The notes under the pieces are model-generated. The model was not told the origin of the DNA, made no database searches, and was given only the letters and a program-made list of their open reading frames with translations. A DNA stretch of 5,885 nucleotides from Sulfurovum sp. GTDB taxonomy: Bacteria; Campylobacterota; Campylobacteria; Campylobacterales; Sulfurovaceae. A program made the translations under genes and the position numbers. The stretch spans positions 1 to 5,885 of the forward strand of contig SOIK01000171.1 in assembly GCA_004377245.1 (NCBI GenBank). Reading direction: 5' to 3'. This document shows positions 1-4,750 of the stretch, piece after piece; position 1 is the stretch's first letter, and every line of letters begins with the position of its first letter.

Positions 1-402
1 GATCCCAAAAACCGTTGGGCATTGAAAGAATATAATGCCAGAGGCATAGGTAGAAACCCGGATAATTACGGACAGGTCGATATGTATCTCTTGGTTAATG
101 ATAATGAGGAGATAGAAAATGTGGGGTATGAATTTAAGGGTTGTCCAACGATCTCTTTTTCTGCTTCAATATTTACAGAAGATATCAAGGGGCTTCCTTT
201 GGAGGAAGCATTTCTTATGACACAAACCTCTTTAGATGAGATGGCCGCCAAAGATAATTGCGAAGAGTGTACGGCGATGATCTTAGTAGCTTTTTTGGCT
301 GCCTATGAAAACTATCAAAACAGGAAAAAGGATATTGATGAAGAATATACTTTAAAAATGTTAGAGACAACCTTGCAGTTTGCACAACAATCTTGTGGAT
401 AG
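1..402 (+). CDS. IscU/NifU N-terminal-like Fe-S cluster scaffold protein, 5' end missing
   Basis: The frame is open from the first base of the window to a TAG at 400-402, giving 133 visible residues. The gene most likely begins upstream of the window: the first in-frame start, a TTG at 22, has no Shine-Dalgarno sequence. The visible protein matches the IscU/NifU-N fold pattern: a strand region ending in FKGCPTISFSASIFTEDIKG (compare the family's FGC-SSxxxxEMIKG type), then a Cys-rich turn DNCEEC and a helix AFLAAYENY. IscU-type scaffolds normally use three Cys to hold a nascent 2Fe-2S cluster. Here the second (codon 48) and third (codon 90, with an extra Cys at 87) are present. The first, normally in a GNPxCGD motif, appears replaced by NPDNYGQ, so the canonical ligand set looks incomplete. 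Another Cys sits two residues from the C terminus. A cytoplasmic role in Fe-S assembly or delivery is inferred. The next gene starts 33 nt downstream on the same strand, so it may supply the Fe-S enzyme NrdG, but that is speculation. Confidence 0.7.
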   Translation, partial: DPKNRWALKEYNARGIGRNPDNYGQVDMYLLVNDNEEIENVGYEFKGCPTISFSASIFTEDIKGLPLEEAFLMTQTSLDEMAAKDNCEECTAMILVAFLAAYENYQNRKKDIDEEYTLKMLETTLQFAQQSCG

Positions 403-435
403 AAAAAATATATCAACTCAAAAAAAGGATAAAAA

Positions 436-609
436 ATGAATCAAAATGAAATACTAGAAAAGTCAAAAGAGAAAAGAACAAAATGTATCGTCTACACAAG
501 GGTGATGGGTTACCATAGACCGGTTGAGAGTTTTAATATCGGTAAAAAAGGTGAGCATCAAGAGAGAAAGTTTTTTCTTGAAAAAGCATCACAAGCCAAT
601 GCTGCTTAG
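436..609 (+). CDS. 57-aa stand-alone NrdD C-terminal (glycyl-radical) domain protein
   Basis: A small ORF (ATG at 436, TAG at 607) with a good Shine-Dalgarno AAGGA at 425-429. After a lysine-rich start, residues 17-47 read C-I-V-Y-T-RVMGY-HRPV-ESFN-IGKK-GEHQERKFF. This matches the extreme C terminus of class III anaerobic ribonucleotide reductase NrdD, where the Gly of the RVxGY motif carries the glycyl radical. That Gly is kept here as G25. The roughly 500-residue or longer catalytic barrel is absent, and upstream lies an unrelated gene, so this is not a simple frameshift remnant. Only one Cys (C17) remains of the zinc-binding cysteines that precede the radical site in full-length enzymes. 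It overlaps the nrdG start by 11 nt, which implies translational coupling and a functional link with the activase that would make the radical. It may be a separate radical-bearing subunit or a YfiD/GrcA-like spare part; databases may label such proteins simply as anaerobic ribonucleoside-triphosphate reductase. Homology is clear by eye; function is unknown. Confidence 0.8.
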   Translation: MNQNEILEKSKEKRTKCIVYTRVMGYHRPVESFNIGKKGEHQERKFFLEKASQANAA

Positions 610-1276
610 ACCTATTTATGATATTACTCCCTTTACAGCCTTAGATTACCCCGATCACCTGGCGACCATTTTTTGGTTTGCCAAGTGTAATATGCGTTGT
701 GTGTATTGCTACAATAAAGATATTGTATTTGGAGAGGGGAAGATAAGTGAAGAAGAGGCATTAGCTTTTTTAGATAGTAGAGTAGGACTTCTTGAAGGTG
801 TGGTTTTGTCCGGAGGGGAAGCTACACTCTACGGTGATCTGGTAGAGTTCTGTAAAAAGATCAAGCAGAAGGAATTTAAGATCAAACTGGATACCAATGG
901 ATTAAACCCTGAAATGATCCGGGTGTTGGTAGAAAACAGACTGGTTGATTATATCGCGCTTGATTACAAGGCGCCCAAAGAGAAGTATTATGAGATAACA
1001 AAAGATAAACATTTTGACAGTTTCTCTAAGACACTCAATTTTTTAATACAAAAACAGTTCCCTTTTGAGGTGAGAACAACGGTTCATAGTGATCTGTTAA
1101 GAGTAGAAGAAATTAATAGGATCATTAAAGATCTGCTCAAAAGAGGATACAGTGGTACGTATTATTTACAACCATTTGTCTTTACAGAGAATACAATAGG
1201 AAAAGTTAAGGAAGAAAAAAACCCTTTTGATGTATCCCAACTTTCTCATGAGTTGAAAGTGGTTTGGAGAGCATAG
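599..1276 (+). CDS. nrdG: Anaerobic ribonucleotide reductase activating protein, radical SAM
   Basis: A 225-residue cytoplasmic radical-SAM enzyme. It binds a 4Fe-4S cluster through C30-x3-C34-x2-C37 (CNMRCVYC) and S-adenosylmethionine near the GGE motif (LSGGEATL). The opening DITPFTALDYPDHLATIFWFAKCN is typical of the NrdG2-type activase (family pattern T-x-x-D-Y-P-G-x-x-A), and the later LDTNGLNP and VDYIALDYKAP segments fit the radical-SAM barrel. The expected role is to generate the glycyl radical on a class III ribonucleotide reductase for anaerobic dNTP synthesis. I chose the ATG at 599, although the frame stays open to a TTG at 524. The extra 25 residues would overlap the preceding gene deeply, are basic and have no family counterpart, whereas 599 puts the conserved start at residue 6. 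No Shine-Dalgarno is visible before 599, which fits coupling to the upstream small gene (11-nt overlap). Most proteins of this subfamily activate a full-length NrdD, which is not in this window. Confidence 0.88.
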   Translation: MLLRPIYDITPFTALDYPDHLATIFWFAKCNMRCVYCYNKDIVFGEGKISEEEALAFLDSRVGLLEGVVLSGGEATLYGDLVEFCKKIKQKEFKIKLDTNGLNPEMIRVLVENRLVDYIALDYKAPKEKYYEITKDKHFDSFSKTLNFLIQKQFPFEVRTTVHSDLLRVEEINRIIKDLLKRGYSGTYYLQPFVFTENTIGKVKEEKNPFDVSQLSHELKVVWRA

Positions 1277-1295
1277 AGGGAAAGCTTCTTTTTTA

Positions 1296-1307
1296 ACACG
1301 TACGTGT
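1296..1307. repeat. Perfect 12-bp palindrome ACACGTACGTGT between convergent genes
   Basis: A perfect 12-bp palindrome lies in the 46-bp gap between the convergent nrdG and cytochrome c genes. It is not followed by a T-tract on either strand, so it is not a convincing intrinsic terminator. Its role is unknown and it may be chance. Confidence 0.4.
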
Positions 1308-1322
1308 ATATCTCCTAAAGCC

Positions 1323-1661
1323 TTAATCTTTTTTCTTTTTCATCCACTTCTTAAAGGGTTGTAGTGAGTCAATATAATCAGCCACATCTTTAAACTCTTG
1401 ATCTTCCAAAGGGAGTGTTGGCATTGCGTTGGCACTGTATCCAAATGCTTCGTAGAACTCATAAGGGTCTCTAGCGTAGTCTTCTATCTCTTTTTTCTTT
1501 CTTGTGTAGGAGACTATATTGAGGTCTGGTCCCATAGCACCGCCTCCAGTAACCGTATGACATATGGCACAGTTTGCAGCATAAACAGCTTTTCCTTTTT
1601 CTACATCTGCCAGTAAATTTGTACCTATTAAAAATGCCAGTAAAATTGTTATTTGTTTCAT
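1323..1661 (-). CDS. Periplasmic monoheme class I cytochrome c (first paralogue)
   Basis: A 112-residue exported electron carrier. Residues 1-18 form a signal peptide (MKQITILLAFLIGTNLLA, cleavage probably before D19). The single heme-attachment motif is C31-A-I-C34-H35, followed by a GAMGPDLN turn typical of class I cytochromes. The likely distal methionine ligand is M80 in AFGYSANAMP. The C-terminal helix DVADYIDSL is followed by a short basic tail ending in five Lys and Asp. An in-frame ATG lies 15 nt upstream (1676), but it sits inside the Shine-Dalgarno region. GAGGAA at 1669-1674 is 7 nt from the ATG at 1661, and the latter gives a clean signal peptide, so I start there. The second small cytochrome of the window (4820-5221) has the same heme position and the same AFGY-x2-NAMP signature, so the two are paralogues. 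A role as electron donor to a cd1 nitrite reductase or to the peroxidase is inferred from the neighbours. The gene is preceded by an FNR-box promoter. Confidence 0.85.
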   Translation of the reverse strand: MKQITILLAFLIGTNLLADVEKGKAVYAANCAICHTVTGGGAMGPDLNIVSYTRKKKEIEDYARDPYEFYEAFGYSANAMPTLPLEDQEFKDVADYIDSLQPFKKWMKKKKD

Positions 1662-1668
1662 AAGTATA

Positions 1669-1674
1669 TTCCTC
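1669..1674 (-). promoter_or_regulatory. Ribosome binding site deciding the cytochrome c start
   Basis: On the minus strand this reads GAGGAA, 7 nt before the ATG at 1661. An alternative ATG at 1676-1674 overlaps it, so that ATG is probably not used. Confidence 0.7.
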
Positions 1675-1684
1675 ATATAAAATT

Positions 1685-1711
1685 TAATTAGGATAAAAAT
1701 ACTCCTAATTA
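1685..1711. promoter_or_regulatory. Palindromic operator-like repeat, copy 1
   Basis: Nine-base arms TAATTAGGA (1685-1693) and TCCTAATTA (1703-1711) are perfect reverse complements separated by 9 bases. The inner 19 nt TAGGATAAAAATACTCCTA recur exactly in copy 2, 80 bp away. It lies in the predicted 5' leader of the minus-strand cytochrome gene, just after its predicted start site near 1716. It could be a repressor site or an RNA hairpin. The regulator is unknown. Confidence 0.65.
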
Positions 1712-1722
1712 GTCTTAAACGA

Positions 1723-1764
1723 AATATAACGGAATAGTCTTAGAGATTTCTTGATATAGATCAA
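1723..1764 (-). promoter_or_regulatory. FNR-box promoter for the 1323-1661 cytochrome gene
   Basis: TTGATATAGATCAA at 1751-1764 is a perfect TTGAT-N4-ATCAA box of the FNR/DNR activator family. On the minus strand a -10 hexamer TATATT occupies 1728-1723, with its centre 32 bp from the box centre. That is the class II activator spacing (box at about -41.5). The predicted start is near 1716, giving a leader of about 55 nt. The regulator protein is not in this window. Confidence 0.7.
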
Positions 1765-1791
1765 TAAATAGGATAAAAATACTCCTATTTA
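1765..1791. promoter_or_regulatory. Palindromic operator-like repeat, copy 2
   Basis: Nine-base arms TAAATAGGA (1765-1773) and TCCTATTTA (1783-1791) flank the same 9-base spacer as copy 1. The central arm base differs from copy 1, and both arms changed together so that the palindrome is kept. It abuts the FNR box at 1751-1764 with no gap. It lies upstream of both divergent promoters, so it could influence either gene. Confidence 0.65.
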
Positions 1792-1821
1792 AAAAAGTAT
1801 GCTATTTTTCTATCTAAAGAG

Positions 1822-1881
1822 ATTGATAAGTATCAAGTTTTGATACTTATCAATTCAGTGATCATATTTTTTCATTATAAT
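1822..1881 (+). promoter_or_regulatory. Twin FNR-box promoter of the thioredoxin-like/peroxidase operon
   Basis: Two perfect TTGAT-N4-ATCAA boxes, TTGATAAGTATCAA (1823-1836) and TTGATACTTATCAA (1840-1853), are mirror images. They form a perfect 15-bp inverted repeat with a 3-base centre (1822-1854). A consensus -10 TATAAT lies at 1876-1881, centred 32 bp from the nearer box, so that box is near -41.5 and the other near -58.5. The predicted start site (about 1887-1889) coincides with the ATG at 1887. No -35 consensus is seen, as expected for an activator-dependent promoter. Confidence 0.75.
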
Positions 1882-1886
1882 CATAT

Positions 1887-2285
1887 ATGATAAAATTTTT
1901 ATTTACTCTATGTCTTCTCACTATATCCATGAATGCCAATCATATCCATTGGCTGGGAAACTATGATAAAGCTTTGCAAAAAGCTCAAAAAGAACATAAA
2001 CCTCTTATGGTACTCTTGGTTAAAAAAGAGTGTCCATCTTGCAGTGATGTTATCAAAGAGTATTTTATGGGACGGGAGTATGTTACACTTTTGAATCAAA
2101 AGTTTGTTTCGGTTATCGTGACTTATGAGGGGAGAGGAAGTTATCCTATTGAGATGTTTTATTCGACGAGCTTTCCCACACTCTTTTTTGTAAACAGTCA
2201 AACAGAGTGTTTTTTATCCAAACCTCTATATGGCAAGTCGATAGATGAGAAAACAATAGAAAATATTTTAAAGGAGTTATTATGA
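1887..2285 (+). CDS. Exported thioredoxin-like thiol-disulfide protein
   Basis: A 132-residue protein with an N-terminal signal peptide (MIKFLFTLCLLTISMNA, probable cleavage after A17). The body is a thioredoxin fold: a redox-active C49-P-S-C52 pair after a hydrophobic strand (KPLMVLLVKKECPSC), and the cis-proline region TSFPTLFFV (P97) that normally packs against the active site. It resembles periplasmic thioredoxin-like proteins of the SoxW/Thioredoxin_7 type. It probably reduces disulfides in the periplasm, for example keeping heme-binding CxxCH cysteines of partner cytochromes reduced, or takes part in peroxide defence. The start must be 1887 or later because an in-frame TAA lies at 1878-1880, and only 1887 gives the signal peptide. 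No Shine-Dalgarno precedes it, and the predicted promoter places transcription start at the ATG. Its TGA overlaps the ATG of the peroxidase gene (ATGA, 2282-2285), so the two are an operon and probably act together. Confidence 0.8.
   Translation: MIKFLFTLCLLTISMNANHIHWLGNYDKALQKAQKEHKPLMVLLVKKECPSCSDVIKEYFMGREYVTLLNQKFVSVIVTYEGRGSYPIEMFYSTSFPTLFFVNSQTECFLSKPLYGKSIDEKTIENILKELL
2271..2276 (+). promoter_or_regulatory. Ribosome binding site of the peroxidase gene
   Basis: AAGGAG lies inside the end of the thioredoxin-like gene, 5 nt before the ATG at 2282. It supports that start over the ATG at 2294. It contrasts with the absence of any such site before the first gene of the operon. Confidence 0.7.
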
Positions 2286-3367
2286 ATTCATTTATGAAAG
2301 TATTGGGTATTACTATTGTTGTGATGGTGTTACTGTTATCGCTACCGACTATTTTACCTAAAAAAGCACCCAAAGAATTAAGTGATGCGATGCTGAGAGA
2401 ACGAGCCTTATCGACAAATATGTTGCCAGTTCCCAAAACCTATGAAGCATTATTGAAAGTAGTTGATAATCCAGATAACCTTATGAGTAAAGAGAAAATA
2501 GCACTAGGCAAAGAGCTCTTCTTTGACCCTCTTTTATCGCAAGATAAAGATATAAGCTGTGCTTCATGTCATAAGTTAAAAGAGGGTGGTGATGATAACC
2601 TTCCTACGGCCATAGGACATCAAGGACAAGCCAATCCTTCTCATCTCAACTCTCCTACGCTACTTAATGCTGCTTTGGCTAAGTCTCAATTCTGGGATGG
2701 AAGAGCCAAAGATGTGGAGGAGCAGGCAGGGGGACCGATCCAAGCACCTTTTGAGATGCATATGACACCGCAAGAGGTAGTAGCCAGACTCAACGATCAT
2801 CAGGCTTACCCAGCTAAATTCAAAGAAGTATTTGACGCTCAGGGTGTGACTTTTAAACAGGTACGAAATGCCATAGGTGCCTATGAACGAACTCTTTTGA
2901 CAAGAGGCGCTTATGATAGGTTTTTAGAGGGTGATAATGATGCCATAAGTCCGCAAGCCAAAAGAGGGATGACACTTTTTCTCACAGCAGGCTGCAAGGG
3001 TTGTCATACTGGTATGAGTGTAGGAGGACAGAGCATACAGAAGTTTCCATTGAGAAGCTACTTTGCTGATTATATTGGTTTGTTATATTCTCCAGATATC
3101 ACTCTCAAAGAGAGCCCATTTCCATTTGAAAATGTTGGAGGGTTTTTAGGGCGAGATGATACGTTGAGGTTCAGAGTACCTGTCTTACGTAATGTCACTA
3201 AAACAGCACCTTACTTTCATAATGGTTCTGTAGAAAAGCTGGAAGAGGCAGTACGGATCATGAGTAAGTACCAGATCGGTAATGAGTTTACACCTAAACA
3301 AATAGATGATGTAGTGGCATTTTTGAAAACACTTGAGGGGGAGTTGGTGGAGTATGAGATTAAATAA
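2282..3367 (+). CDS. ccp: Di-heme cytochrome c peroxidase
   Basis: A 361-residue periplasmic peroxidase of the bacterial CcpA/MauG family, which reduces hydrogen peroxide to water with electrons from small c-type cytochromes. An N-terminal hydrophobic stretch (residues about 6-25) is a signal peptide or membrane anchor; no clear cleavage box follows, so it may stay anchored. The first heme motif is C93-A-S-C96-H97 and the second is C238-K-G-C241-H242. Between them the family signature FWDGRAKDVEEQAGGPI (138-152) holds the Trp placed between the hemes and a conserved Glu. The C-terminal half carries PVLRNVTKTAPYFHNGS (300-316), and M327 in RIMSKYQIG fits the distal Met of the high-potential heme. 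Length and motif order are normal, so the enzyme looks intact. It follows the thioredoxin-like gene with a 4-nt overlap and shares its twin FNR-box promoter, so oxygen-limited expression is expected. Either monoheme cytochrome in the window could be its donor. Confidence 0.92.
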   Translation: MNSFMKVLGITIVVMVLLLSLPTILPKKAPKELSDAMLRERALSTNMLPVPKTYEALLKVVDNPDNLMSKEKIALGKELFFDPLLSQDKDISCASCHKLKEGGDDNLPTAIGHQGQANPSHLNSPTLLNAALAKSQFWDGRAKDVEEQAGGPIQAPFEMHMTPQEVVARLNDHQAYPAKFKEVFDAQGVTFKQVRNAIGAYERTLLTRGAYDRFLEGDNDAISPQAKRGMTLFLTAGCKGCHTGMSVGGQSIQKFPLRSYFADYIGLLYSPDITLKESPFPFENVGGFLGRDDTLRFRVPVLRNVTKTAPYFHNGSVEKLEEAVRIMSKYQIGNEFTPKQIDDVVAFLKTLEGELVEYEIK

Positions 3368-3384
3368 CTCAACTTTTGCACATA

Positions 3385-3493
3385 CGTCATTCTCGGGCTT
3401 GACCCGGGAATCTACAAGGTTATGTATCTTGAGTATATCTGAATTTTAAGGTAGTTTGAATTGTGGATCCCCGTATCAAGTACGAGGATGACG
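3385..3493. repeat. Nested inverted-repeat element between convergent genes (MITE-like)
   Basis: Two 33-nt arms (3385-3417 and 3461-3493) are inverted copies matching at 25 of 33 positions, around a 43-nt AT-rich centre. Each arm is itself a small palindrome: CGGG-cttga-CCCG on the left and CGTA-tcaag-TACG on the right, extended by ATTC/GAAT-type bases. The inner stems differ between arms but both stay paired. The GTCATTC...GGGAATC style resembles the ATTCCC/GGGAAT short repeats dispersed in many proteobacterial genomes; that link is by memory, not search. It fills most of the 134-bp gap between the convergent peroxidase and pentaheme cytochrome genes. It could also fold in RNA and end transcription from both sides, though it lacks a T-tract. 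Confidence 0.7.
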
Positions 3494-3501
3494 CATAGGA
3501 T

Positions 3502-4638
3502 TTAAATCGTAAATCTCTTCTTAGTCAGTACGATAAATTCAGTTGCACTCTTATCTGTAATATTAAGCTTCTTAGCTGCTTTTGGATTCACAACATAGTA
3601 TCCGAACTTCACTACAACTGTATCACCTTTTTGGAGTACTGTATCATATTTTACTTCACGTGTCTCATGTGCTTTTATAGATGTATCAGAGATGATGGCA
3701 TCTGCTAACCATGGCATAGATGGCTTACCGTCAGTTCCGATAACTCTTGCAAAAGATTCCGTTTTGAGCTCTATAGTCTTACCATCTCTCTCTATGCTTA
3801 CTCTTAGTTGATTGAGTCTTAGAGGTTGAGGGAAAAGTGTATGTGTCGCTTCATTTTTAATGTTTACATCAAATCCATTGGCATTTTGTTCTACAGATAG
3901 TTTTATATACTTTGAAAGTAGGGCTGGTGTAGAATTATGTATGCTTTGACCATGAAAAGCATGTGTGGCACTCTCTTTTTGATTGGCAAGTGATCCTTGA
4001 ACTTGAGGTAAGTGGCAACTTACACAACTCTCTTTAGAATCACCTTGTTTTACTTCAAGGTCACATACTACGAAGCCTTTACTATTTTGTTTGTGAGAGT
4101 GACAGCCCATACAAGAGTCACCATTATAGTAGCCCTCATTGCTGTAGTCTATGTCATGGTATGGTGAACCTGATTTTGTTGTAAACATACCAAAAAAGTG
4201 GCTCTCTTCTTTAAATTCAACTTTTGTCCCTTTTAAGGCTTTATCTGCAGAGAAAAAAGTCTTTGGTTTGGTAGTGAGTATATTTTTATTAGATTTAACA
4301 TGCTTCTCAACACTTTGTATCTTGTGACATTGTTGGCAGGAGATAGGCTCAGTTTGCTGTATCTCATTATCTGCAAGTTTGCTTTTACCATCCATTACAT
4401 TATGGTCTGAAGGTGTATGACACTTAGCACACGTGTAGTTCCCTTTGGCTTTTGCAGGATGTTTGTCCCATACAGCTTTATGTACAGCATCTTTATAGAT
4501 AGATGATTTACTATGTATAGAATTCTGATATTCTGCGTAAATAACAGGGTGACAGGTTTTACAGGTTGTATTTTCCAAAGCAGCTTGTGTTTGTGATGTT
4601 GCTACAAGTAGTAGCAAAAAAGTAATCCATGATTTCAT
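3502..4638 (-). CDS. Periplasmic pentaheme cytochrome c with C-terminal beta-rich domain
   Basis: A 378-residue exported multiheme cytochrome. Residues 1-19 are a signal peptide (ending SQTQA-A). Five CxxCH motifs follow, at C26-H30, C70-H74, C101-H105, C176-H180 and C205-H209. Many extra His between them (for example H42, H53, H113, H147, H161, H226, H229) could serve as distal ligands. The pattern and spacing are reminiscent of the cytochrome c554 family. Residues about 243-378 have no heme motif and look beta-rich (alternating hydrophobics in YIKLSVEQ, LRVSIERDG, TVVVKFGYYVV), perhaps a binding or docking domain. The substrate is unknown; a role in electron transfer or nitrogen-oxide metabolism is inferred from the nir-type neighbour. 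The start at 4638 has a strong Shine-Dalgarno, AAGGGGAA at 4653-4646 on the minus strand. It is transcribed divergently from the cytochrome-nirJ operon, from its own FNR-box promoter. Confidence 0.85.
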   Translation of the reverse strand: MKSWITFLLLLVATSQTQAALENTTCKTCHPVIYAEYQNSIHSKSSIYKDAVHKAVWDKHPAKAKGNYTCAKCHTPSDHNVMDGKSKLADNEIQQTEPISCQQCHKIQSVEKHVKSNKNILTTKPKTFFSADKALKGTKVEFKEESHFFGMFTTKSGSPYHDIDYSNEGYYNGDSCMGCHSHKQNSKGFVVCDLEVKQGDSKESCVSCHLPQVQGSLANQKESATHAFHGQSIHNSTPALLSKYIKLSVEQNANGFDVNIKNEATHTLFPQPLRLNQLRVSIERDGKTIELKTESFARVIGTDGKPSMPWLADAIISDTSIKAHETREVKYDTVLQKGDTVVVKFGYYVVNPKAAKKLNITDKSATEFIVLTKKRFTI

Positions 4639-4673
4639 AGATAAGTTCCCCTTTTAATAATTATAAGTTCGGC

Positions 4674-4714
4674 ATTGTACCAAATCGGAGAAAATTTGTC
4701 TTGATTTAAATCAA
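4674..4714 (-). promoter_or_regulatory. FNR-box promoter of the pentaheme cytochrome gene
   Basis: TTGATTTAAATCAA at 4701-4714 is a perfect TTGAT-N4-ATCAA box, within a 16-bp palindrome when its flanking C and G are included. On the minus strand TACAAT occupies 4679-4674, one base off consensus, with its centre 31 bp from the box centre. The predicted start is near 4667, giving a leader of about 28 nt that holds the Shine-Dalgarno. The box might also act on the plus strand through a weaker TAAATT at 4736-4741. Confidence 0.72.
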
Positions 4715-4750
4715 GTAGATAGGATACTTTAATCATAAATTATTCAACTC

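Noticed and set aside
66..251. Minus-strand open frame opposite the scaffold gene
   Set aside because: It has no recognisable motif and is fully antisense to a coding region with clear homology.
524..598. Upstream TTG extension of nrdG
   Set aside because: It adds 25 basic residues without family counterpart, overlaps the NrdD-like gene by 86 nt and has no Shine-Dalgarno. The ATG at 599 fits the family start.
1281..1294. AAGCTT palindrome followed by T-run as an intrinsic terminator of nrdG
   Set aside because: The stem is at most a few base pairs with no proper loop, too weak to call.
1398..1616. Plus-strand open frame opposite the first cytochrome
   Set aside because: It is antisense to a gene with signal peptide and CxxCH and has no features of its own.
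1685..1791. The two 19-nt repeats as a CRISPR array
   Set aside because: There are only two copies, they are short and palindromic, and the interval contains a promoter and an FNR box instead of a spacer.
1822..1854. The 33-bp inverted repeat as a transcription terminator
   Set aside because: It lies between divergent genes with nothing known to be transcribed into it. It resolves into two FNR-type boxes and has no T-tract after it.
1908..2436. Two minus-strand open frames opposite the thioredoxin-like and peroxidase genes
   Set aside because: They lack motifs and ribosome binding sites, and the plus-strand genes are unambiguous.
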